Origin: Streptomyces sp. A 4/2
GTDB taxonomy: Bacteria > Actinomycetota > Actinomycetes > Streptomycetales > Streptomycetaceae
Reading direction: 5' to 3'
Length of the DNA: 64,000 nt
Assembly (NCBI RefSeq): GCF_940670765.1
Contig: NZ_CALNVW010000023.1
Coordinates: 62,001-126,000, forward strand
Shown here: piece after piece, positions 23,960 through 29,840 of the stretch
Position numbering within the stretch: the first letter of the stretch is position 1
How the letters are laid out: every line of letters starts with the position of its first letter
The notes under the pieces: generated by a model
The model's database searches: none
The model's input: the letters and a program-made list of their open reading frames with translations, nothing else
Told to the model about the DNA's origin: nothing
Made by a program: the position numbers and the translations under genes

Positions 23960-24469
23960 ATGTACGACGTCACGATCAAGGCCGAGGGCATCGACGATCG
24001 CGGCTACCACTGCACCGACGGGGCCGAACTGCGGACGCTGGTCTACGGGGTGGTCCGCGCCCAAGGTGAGGTGGTGAACGACAACGCTGACCTGATCGCC
24101 GAGATCAGCGGCGCCCGCTCGGCCGCGGACTTCGGCGGCATCGGCTCCGTCGGCGCAGGCGACTGCACCGTGACCGTCGCGGAGGTCGAGGACTGGACCG
24201 AGTTTTCGTGCCACGGCCACGAGAACTTGTACGTCGGGTTCGGCGAGACCATCCGGTGCGACGGGACGTGCAGGCCGAGGCGGCGCTTCAACCGGGCGGC
24301 AATGATCGACCTGGTGGGCGCGCTCGACGCCGCCGCCCTGGACGCTGCGGGCGGCTGCGGTGCGTGCGGCCTGGAAGCTGACCAGATGTGCGCGGGGTGC
24401 AAGCGCTGCAACTGCGAGCGGCACGACGCCTGCGAGCGGCCGATCGGTACAGCAGTCGCCGCCCGGTAG
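23960..24469 (+). CDS. Cys-rich hypothetical protein
   Basis: 169 residues. The N-terminal domain is alpha/beta (TIKAEGIDDRGYHCTDGAEL). The C-terminus is cysteine-dense (GGCGACGLEADQMCAGCKRC then NCERHDAC), enough for two zinc ions in a treble-clef or RING-like arrangement. Followed by a terminator. Confidence 0.6.
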   Translation: MYDVTIKAEGIDDRGYHCTDGAELRTLVYGVVRAQGEVVNDNADLIAEISGARSAADFGGIGSVGAGDCTVTVAEVEDWTEFSCHGHENLYVGFGETIRCDGTCRPRRRFNRAAMIDLVGALDAAALDAAGGCGACGLEADQMCAGCKRCNCERHDACERPIGTAVAAR

Positions 24470-24485
24470 CGGTCGGACGCCCCTG

Positions 24486-24520
24486 GACGCCCCGCTCTCC
24501 CTGGTGGAGGGCGGGGCGTC
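24486..24520. terminator. Hairpin terminator
   Basis: GACGCCCCGC and GCGGGGCGTC, with an inner CTCC/GGAG extension, enclose a short loop 17 bp after the stop of the previous gene. Confidence 0.75.
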
Positions 24521-24569
24521 CTGCTGTCCGGCGCGGGCGGCGCACCCCAACAGGCCATTTTGCCAACCT

Positions 24570-24645
24570 TTTGCCTAGTCACTTTTCCAAAATGGGTTAT
24601 CCGAAATCGATTCAGGAAAGGATGTGGATGTCACACCACACCACC
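24570..24645 (+). promoter_or_regulatory. AT-rich promoter element, family II copy B
   Basis: Same layout as the element at 22964: CTTTTCC (about 24582) and GGAAAGG (24615-24621) form the flanking inverted repeat, TTATCCGAAATCGATTC the middle and AAAGGAT the -10-like position, followed by a purine/CACACC leader. The arms differ in sequence from the other copies although their position is the same. Confidence 0.6.
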
Positions 24646-24667
24646 AAGTAAGGCGAAAGGGGCACAC

Positions 24668-25033
24668 GTGAGCGCCATCAAGGATCACGGCCACCAGCCC
24701 ACCCGGTGTCTCAAGTGCAGGCGCATCCTGCGCCGTCCCACGGCCGACGGCTACGGCCCGAAGTGCCGGACGAAGGTTCGCAAGGCCACCCGCTCCGAAC
24801 ACCTCGGCCAGTACAAGCCGCACCTGGTCGAGAAGGCCGTCGAGCTGCTGGAACAGGGCGGCCTGATCCCCCTCCGCAAGAGCAGCAAGAACCGCGTGTT
24901 CCTCGCAGTCTCCTCGGACGGCTCGACCGCCTACCGCTCCGCACCCGCCGCCTGCAACTGCCCGGCCGGCCTCAGGGCCGTGCACGTCTGCAAGCACCGG
25001 ATCGCCGCCCACATCCTCACGATCGCCGCCTGA
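24668..25033 (+). CDS. DUF6011/SWIM-type zinc protein
   Basis: 121 residues from the GTG at 24668 (GCGAAAGGGG upstream). The N-terminal CLKCRRILRRPTADGYGPKC is the cysteine pattern of DUF6011-type zinc units common in actinophages. The C-terminus CNCPAGLRAVHVCKHRIAAH is a SWIM zinc finger (CxC...CxH), a DNA- or protein-binding module. Probably a nucleic-acid-binding accessory protein. Confidence 0.75.
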   Translation: MSAIKDHGHQPTRCLKCRRILRRPTADGYGPKCRTKVRKATRSEHLGQYKPHLVEKAVELLEQGGLIPLRKSSKNRVFLAVSSDGSTAYRSAPAACNCPAGLRAVHVCKHRIAAHILTIAA

Positions 25034-25059
25034 CCCCCACTCCGAAGAGAGGCCCCGGC

Positions 25060-25722
25060 ATGAACCAGCACGCGAAGGCCGCCACCCGCGCCCGCCTCCT
25101 CGCCGACCTCATCCGAGGCCGCGCCGACCAGCACCCCGAGGGCGGCGAACTCCGCAGCATCGTCCAGAACCTGAGGCGCGCTGCAGGAGCGTTCCGCGCG
25201 GCAGGCCCGACCAGCGGCGTTCCCAACCTCGCCGCCGCCTGCCTGACCCGAGCACGAATGACCGCTGCCCGCACGGACACCGGCATTGCAATCACTGTCT
25301 TCGACTACGTCACGGCCCCGGTCACCGGCTGGACCCCGTACCTTCCGGACCTGCTCCCCGCCGACCCCAAGCATGTACGGCAGGAGAACGAGCTCCACGC
25401 CCGGAACTTCGAACTGAGCGGCCACCTGGACAGCCGCGAAGAGGACGTATTGACCGCCGCGCTCGTGGCCCTGGTCGACCTCCACGGAGAGTACGAGCGC
25501 CTGGCTGCCGAGGTCGCCCTCCACGGCCGCGCCGACACGCCCCCCACGACCTTCCGGCCGCACACCGGCAGCCGCACCGCGGCCCACCTGCCGGGCCACC
25601 TGACCGTGTTCGACGGCGGCCTCATCCTCGCCGAACTGGAAGTGCCCTACGACATCACGCCCGGCGAGATCTGGCAGCTCATCCGAACCGCCGAGCCCGC
25701 CCACCGGGCCCTCGCCGCATGA
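25060..25722 (+). CDS. Hypothetical helical protein
   Basis: 220 residues from the ATG at 25060 (GAGAGG upstream). Largely helical with a central conserved-looking NELHARNFELSGHLDSREED, and a beta-containing C-terminal part. It overlaps the first possible start of the phosphatase gene. No family recognised. Confidence 0.6.
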   Translation: MNQHAKAATRARLLADLIRGRADQHPEGGELRSIVQNLRRAAGAFRAAGPTSGVPNLAAACLTRARMTAARTDTGIAITVFDYVTAPVTGWTPYLPDLLPADPKHVRQENELHARNFELSGHLDSREEDVLTAALVALVDLHGEYERLAAEVALHGRADTPPTTFRPHTGSRTAAHLPGHLTVFDGGLILAELEVPYDITPGEIWQLIRTAEPAHRALAA

Positions 25723-25757
25723 CCCGCACCCCTCCACCCGCCACGAACGGAGCACCC

Positions 25758-26537
25758 ATGCGCCCCTACGCCACCGCCCAGAACATCGGCACCCGCGACA
25801 CCCAGTGCGACGCGACGGCCATCCACACCGCCCCCAGCGGCGCCCGGGCGTACGTCCTGCTCGACGGCATCGGCTCCTCCCAGGCCATCCGCGAGTGGAC
25901 GGTCACGGCCGCCCGCCGCCTGGCCCGCGCGGCCTCCCGCCGGGGAGACGCTGAGGCCGGACTGCGCCACATCTACGAGGGCTACGCGGCCGACCCCGAC
26001 CGTGAGGACCCGTACGAGCTGCGCTACCTGCCCTCCGCTGCGGCGGTCGTCGCGGTTGTCGTCCCCGGCCAGCCGCTCCAGGTCGCATGGGCTGGCGACT
26101 CCCGCGCCTACCTCCTCGTGCGCGGAGTCGCCCGGCGGCTGACCGAGGATCACAACCTTCGCCGGGTCTACCCGCCGACCGCGACGTACCCGCACGGCGG
26201 GAACCGCAACCGCATCACCTCATACCTCGGCGGCGTGGACGATGACGAGCAGCTGACGCGGGAATACGGCCACCCGGCGATCGAGTCGGTGACCGTCCCG
26301 CTCGACGGGCCGTGCCGCCTCCTCCTCGCCTCGGACGGCGCCTACGAACCCCACGACGATGCCCGACACGACCTGTACGCCGAGCTGGACGACGACCCGC
26401 TCGCAGGCGTCGCCACCGCCTTCGTGAACCTCGCAGTCGAGACCTCACTCCGCACCACCGCGGCGGCCGGAAGCGGCGTGGTTCACAGCAGCCCGCACGC
26501 CGACAACGCGACCGTCCTCCTGGCCGACCTCGCCTGA
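25758..26537 (+). CDS. PP2C-family protein phosphatase
   Basis: 259-residue serine/threonine phosphatase. The metal-binding motifs are in order: VLLDGIGSS (Asp36-Gly37), VAWAGDSRAYLL (Gly113-Asp114-Ser-Arg), LTEDHNL, LLLASDGAYE (Asp193-Gly194) and the final HADNATVLL (Asp249). The usual DGMGG/DGVGG is DGIGS here, a mild variation. I prefer the ATG at 25758 (CGGAG upstream); an ATG at 25719 would add 13 residues and overlap the previous gene. A phosphatase of this class could act on host Ser/Thr kinase signalling; the target is unknown. Confidence 0.85.
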   Translation: MRPYATAQNIGTRDTQCDATAIHTAPSGARAYVLLDGIGSSQAIREWTVTAARRLARAASRRGDAEAGLRHIYEGYAADPDREDPYELRYLPSAAAVVAVVVPGQPLQVAWAGDSRAYLLVRGVARRLTEDHNLRRVYPPTATYPHGGNRNRITSYLGGVDDDEQLTREYGHPAIESVTVPLDGPCRLLLASDGAYEPHDDARHDLYAELDDDPLAGVATAFVNLAVETSLRTTAAAGSGVVHSSPHADNATVLLADLA

Positions 26538-26549
26538 CCACCCTCCCCA

Positions 26550-26575
26550 GGGGCGGGCCCGACGAGGCCCGCCCC
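26550..26575. terminator. Hairpin terminator
   Basis: GGGGCGGGCC and GGCCCGCCCC around a 6-nt loop, 12 bp after the phosphatase stop. Confidence 0.75.
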
Positions 26576-26598
26576 CCCTGCTCACACAGGAGAAGCGA

Positions 26599-27288
26599 AT
26601 GATCGACGTCCAGCCCGCCGAGACCGGCCGCATCGTCCATGTCCGCATCGGCGCCTTCCGCCGCGCCTACCACCCCGACGCCACGTGCCCCGCACTGAAC
26701 GACAAGGTGGGAACGTACCGCGGGCAGGAGTCCATGGCGGAGGCCAAGGCGCAGGAACTCGGGCTGGCCCTGTGCGGCAAGTGCCCGCCGGCTCGGCCCC
26801 AGCCGGTCGACGAGGAGTTCGCCGACCGACCCATGTACGAGGTGCCCAGGGATGAGCGGCACACCGCGCGGCCGTTCACCGTGGTGGTCAACGGCCCGGA
26901 CCGGCACCACGGCTACCTCCCGCACTGGTTCGTGATCGAGGAGTACAGCAGTGAGCGGGCGTGGGCCAAGGTGCTGGCCTGGTACATGGTCGAGAACGAG
27001 ACGGTCGACGCGTACGTGATCGCGAGCCGCTGCTTCCAGGGCGCCTCAGGCAAGGACTTCTACACCGACCTGCGCCCGGAGTACGCCCGCCAGGCCGCGC
27101 TCGACGACCTCGCGGACCAGGCGGCCGAGATGGTCGAGCAGTTCCACAAGGAGACCCGGGACCTGGTCCGAGAGGACGGCCAGACCCGGCCCGGCCAGGA
27201 GGGGACGTACGAGACCGCGCTCGGCGACGTCGCGTTCTCCGCCTGGCCGCTGGTGCTGGAGATCGCGGCGAACGACGGCCGCGACTGA
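26599..27288 (+). CDS. Hypothetical protein
   Basis: 229 residues. A small Cys/His site may lie at the start (YHPDATCPAL ... CGKCPP). The middle (WFVIEEYSSERAWAKVLAWY) looks like a globular alpha/beta domain and the C-terminus is helical. The ATG at 26599 has GGAGAAG upstream. No family recognised. Confidence 0.55.
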   Translation: MIDVQPAETGRIVHVRIGAFRRAYHPDATCPALNDKVGTYRGQESMAEAKAQELGLALCGKCPPARPQPVDEEFADRPMYEVPRDERHTARPFTVVVNGPDRHHGYLPHWFVIEEYSSERAWAKVLAWYMVENETVDAYVIASRCFQGASGKDFYTDLRPEYARQAALDDLADQAAEMVEQFHKETRDLVREDGQTRPGQEGTYETALGDVAFSAWPLVLEIAANDGRD

Positions 27289-27300
27289 CGACGGACACAC

Positions 27301-27353
27301 TGTCTGGACAGTGTCCGGACAGGGGCTGACCTGCGCTTTCCCTGTCCGGACAC
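27301..27353. repeat. Three TGTCCGGACA-type palindromes
   Basis: TGTCTGGACA at 27301-27310, GTGTCCGGACAG at 27311-27322 and CTGTCCGGACAC at 27342-27353, directly upstream of the GGTACC box of the first composite promoter. They belong to the same repeat family as the sites at 11034, 15407 and 55374. Confidence 0.65.
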
Positions 27354-27354
27354 C

Positions 27355-27401
27355 GGTACCTCAGTGGACTCTAAGCGTTAGCCATAGTGTCCACTCACTA
27401 A
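27355..27401 (+). promoter_or_regulatory. Composite element 1: GGTACC-N24-TAGTG-N6-CACTA
   Basis: GGTACC at 27355-27360, 24 nt, then TAGTGTCCACTCACTA at 27385-27400, ending 21 bp before the start of the gene at 27422. A TGACCTGC lies about 28 bp before GGTACC, as in the other copies. TAGTGT fits the actinobacterial -10 box, so the palindrome would cover the start of transcription. Confidence 0.8.
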
Positions 27402-27421
27402 GAACCCTGCCGGGAGGCACA

Positions 27422-28579
27422 GTGAGCACCACCACCCCGCCCAAGACCCCGACCGTGGCCATCGCGCGCATCCTGCGCGGCCTCGGCCTCGCCCAAGGCG
27501 GCGACTTCCGCGTGACCGGCGACTACCGCAACGGCGAGCGCATCGGGACGTTCGTCCTGACCCTCTCGCACCACGCGGACGAGACGGTCGTCGCGAACGC
27601 CGACGAGATCGAGCGCCTGGCGGGCGAAGGCCCCTTCCCGTTCCGCGTCTCGGTGCGCTACCCGAGCGGCGACCGCCCCATGACAGGCGTCGCCAACTAC
27701 GGCTCCCGGGTCCGGGAGACGCCGCCCGCTCCACCGCAGCCGACCGCACCCGAGCCCACCCCGGAACCCACCGTGCCCGAGCCTGCCCCCGCGCCCGAGC
27801 TGCCCCCGGCCGACTCGGTGGCGAGTAAGTTCCTCGAGGGAGCCCGCGAGCGGGCATGGGGACGGCAGCGGGCACGCGCGCTCGGCTGGTCGACCGCACA
27901 AGCCGACCTGATGGCCGCCGCGGCGGCCATCCAGCTCCAGTACCGCCAGGACGGCGTACTGCGCCACTTCCCCCGGCCCGGCTACGCCGGTCAGCCCGTA
28001 ACGGAAGGCCGACTGACCCCGCTGGTGAACGCCGGACTCCTCGTCATCTCCGAGCCCTTCGGCCCCGGACACAAGAGGGTCAGCGTCACCGCCGACGGCC
28101 GCGACGCTCTGCACCTCTGGAGGGTCTACCGGCCGACCCCGGTCATGAAGGGCCCCCGGATGGACCGCGAAGCGCTCCGCCCGCTCCTCTGCGGCGAGCT
28201 GGCCACCAGCCAGAGCGCAGCCGCTGACGAGCAGTACCGGCAACGCCTGGCCGAACGGGAGGTGATGCACGCGGCCATGGATGAGCTGCACGCCTGGGAA
28301 GACCGCGACGAGCGGCTTTGGAACGTGTGGGCCCGGGTGCAGGACATCACGCACCGCCTTGGCCGCAGCCGGCCTGTGGGCTGGGTGCCCACCGACGAGG
28401 AGATCGAGAAGCACCGCATCGACCCCGACCTAGTCGCCAAGCTGCGCGCCGAAGCCGGATGCCCTACGCCGAAGCCGGAGCTGCCGAAGACATCCCCGCT
28501 GCGCCCGAGGGCGCTGCCCCCGCTCACGGTCGCGCCGGACGACGTCGAGCAGCTCGACCTGTTCGCGGAAGCGTCCTGA
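27422..28579 (+). CDS. Hypothetical protein with a sliding-clamp-binding motif
   Basis: 385 residues from the GTG at 27422 (GGGAGG upstream). Residues 1-95 form a small alpha/beta domain, then a Pro/Glu/Ala linker (PTAPEPTPEPTVPEPAPAPE). About 140-240 looks like a winged-helix region (LTPLVNAGLLVISEPFGPGH, KRVSVTADGRDAL), and a helical C-terminal part follows. The protein ends EQLDLFAEAS: QLDLF (377-381) is the canonical motif for binding the replication sliding clamp. This suggests a replication- or repair-associated role. Confidence 0.6.
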   Translation: MSTTTPPKTPTVAIARILRGLGLAQGGDFRVTGDYRNGERIGTFVLTLSHHADETVVANADEIERLAGEGPFPFRVSVRYPSGDRPMTGVANYGSRVRETPPAPPQPTAPEPTPEPTVPEPAPAPELPPADSVASKFLEGARERAWGRQRARALGWSTAQADLMAAAAAIQLQYRQDGVLRHFPRPGYAGQPVTEGRLTPLVNAGLLVISEPFGPGHKRVSVTADGRDALHLWRVYRPTPVMKGPRMDREALRPLLCGELATSQSAAADEQYRQRLAEREVMHAAMDELHAWEDRDERLWNVWARVQDITHRLGRSRPVGWVPTDEEIEKHRIDPDLVAKLRAEAGCPTPKPELPKTSPLRPRALPPLTVAPDDVEQLDLFAEAS

Positions 28580-28630
28580 ATCGCGCGAGCGGAGCTCCTA
28601 CGCTGATGAGTGATCTGAATGGAGACCGGG

Positions 28631-28927
28631 ATGAGTGGACCGACCCGGCTGGACATGGCCCGCAGGATGAGCGGCGGGTACGGGACCGGCGAGGGCCGCG
28701 TCGGCCTGGCCGACCGGAGTGCCGTCCCCGACGAGGCGGCGGCATCGTGCGGGACGTGCCCGACGGACGCGGTGCTGTACTTCGTGGACTCCGCCGAGGA
28801 GGACATGCGCTACGCATGCCTGGAGCACGCCGCCTCGGTGGCGTACTCGGTGGCGGTCGCCTCGACGGCCGGCCTGGACGTGCCCGCATCGGAGCGCGGA
28901 GCCGACGACCGGCGCTGGCGGCGGTAG
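28631..28927 (+). CDS. Hypothetical small Cys-containing protein
   Basis: 98 residues from the ATG at 28631 (GGAGACCGGG upstream; an ATG 12 nt earlier is less well placed). CGTC at about residue 33 and CLEH about 30 residues later could form a metal site. Ends at a strong terminator. Confidence 0.55.
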   Translation: MSGPTRLDMARRMSGGYGTGEGRVGLADRSAVPDEAAASCGTCPTDAVLYFVDSAEEDMRYACLEHAASVAYSVAVASTAGLDVPASERGADDRRWRR

Positions 28928-28937
28928 CTCAGCACAA

Positions 28938-28980
28938 CGAGCGCCCGCCTGCCGCCCTCTTCGGGCAGCAGGCGGGCGCT
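28938..28980. terminator. Bidirectional hairpin terminator
   Basis: GAGCGCCCGCCTGC and its exact complement (28967-28980) with a further small inner stem, between converging genes. Confidence 0.85.
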
Positions 28981-28998
28981 CCTCGTTCCCCAAGGGGG

Positions 28999-29295
28999 TC
29001 AGTCGATGGTCGTCTTGGCGGCAGCGGCGCGCCTGTTCGCGGTGGCACGGTGGCCGGCGGCGATGTCGTGGACTCGCTGGGGGGTGACCTCCAGGGGGCC
29101 GGACAGGGTCTTCGCGCTGTGCTGCGGCATGTCGAGCAGGGCCCGGACGGTGACCTGCCTCTGCTCGCGAATCCAGGCCGACAGGTCCGGCACGGCCTTG
29201 AGTGCACGGCCGAGGGCCTGCGCCCGCTCGACGGTCGGCTCGCCGGCCAGCTCGGCGAGTGCGGCGAAGGGGGCGGGGAGTTCGTGGCGATCCAT
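28999..29295 (-). CDS. Small HTH-like regulator preceded by a TAGTG-N6-CACTA operator
   Basis: 98 residues from the ATG at 29295. The C-terminal part (PLEVTPQRVHDIAAGHRATA) looks like an HTH with a basic tail (NRRAAAAKTTID); the N-terminal part is helical. The operator at 29316-29331 lies 20 bp upstream in the orientation seen at the composite promoters. The protein is thus a member of that regulon and one of two good candidates (with the ParB-like protein) for the factor that binds it. Confidence 0.65.
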   Translation of the reverse strand: MDRHELPAPFAALAELAGEPTVERAQALGRALKAVPDLSAWIREQRQVTVRALLDMPQHSAKTLSGPLEVTPQRVHDIAAGHRATANRRAAAAKTTID

Positions 29296-29315
29296 GCCAA
29301 CACCTTAGTGCCCGC

Positions 29316-29331
29316 CCACTATGGCGCGCGT
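29316..29331 (-). promoter_or_regulatory. TAGTG-N6-CACTA operator of the reverse-strand regulator
   Basis: TAGTGCCCGCCCACTA on the plus strand; read on the minus strand it is ATAGTG-GGCGGG-CACTAA followed 20 bp later by the ATG at 29295. No GGTACC at the usual distance. Confidence 0.75.
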
Positions 29332-29405
29332 CATGCTCGACACCCAAGGTTGACTCCGGAGGGTCCCGACCTGCGAAAACGTCCCTGATTTCTTTTCGTC
29401 ACCCC

Positions 29406-29451
29406 GGTACCTCAAGTGGGATCACGCGTTAGGCATAGTGTCCACCCACTA
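29406..29451 (+). promoter_or_regulatory. Composite element 2
   Basis: GGTACC at 29406-29411, 24 nt, then TAGTGTCCACCCACTA at 29436-29451, 24 bp before the start of the gene at 29476. The TGACCTGC motif is CGACCTGC here. Confidence 0.8.
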
Positions 29452-29475
29452 GCCCCTAAGTCCTGGGAGCCAGCC

Positions 29476-29775
29476 ATGACCTCCAACCTCACCGCCCAGC
29501 GCTGGATGATCCGCTACTCGTACGCGACCGACGAGCCTTACGTGCGCAACGGCCGCCAGGTCAACACGACCTACCTGAACAACGGTGAGGAGAGCCTGAC
29601 CCCCCAGGAAGCGGCGGCGGCCATCGCTCGCGATTTCCGCCACGAGGGTCCCTTCGCGGACATCGAGATCTGGCAGGAGAGCGAGCAGGATCGCGACGCC
29701 CGCCTCGCCACCCGCCGCCGCGAGCAGGCCCGCGACCGGATGGGCGAGGGCTGGGACATGGGCGGCGCCAACTGA
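29476..29775 (+). CDS. Hypothetical cassette protein
   Basis: 99 residues, soluble, with a polar beta-like start (RWMIRYSYATDEPYVRNGRQ) and a charged helical end (ESEQDRDARLATRRREQARD). A single-gene cassette between composite element 2 and a hairpin terminator. No family recognised. Confidence 0.6.
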   Translation: MTSNLTAQRWMIRYSYATDEPYVRNGRQVNTTYLNNGEESLTPQEAAAAIARDFRHEGPFADIEIWQESEQDRDARLATRRREQARDRMGEGWDMGGAN

Positions 29776-29790
29776 CCAGTCCGACCACCA

Positions 29791-29814
29791 ACGGCCCGGC
29801 AACCGCCGGGCCGT
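29791..29814. terminator. Hairpin terminator
   Basis: ACGGCCCGGC, AACC loop, GCCGGGCCGT, 15 bp after the cassette stop. Confidence 0.75.
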
Positions 29815-29840
29815 CCGCATTCCCGAACGGAGACACGGCC

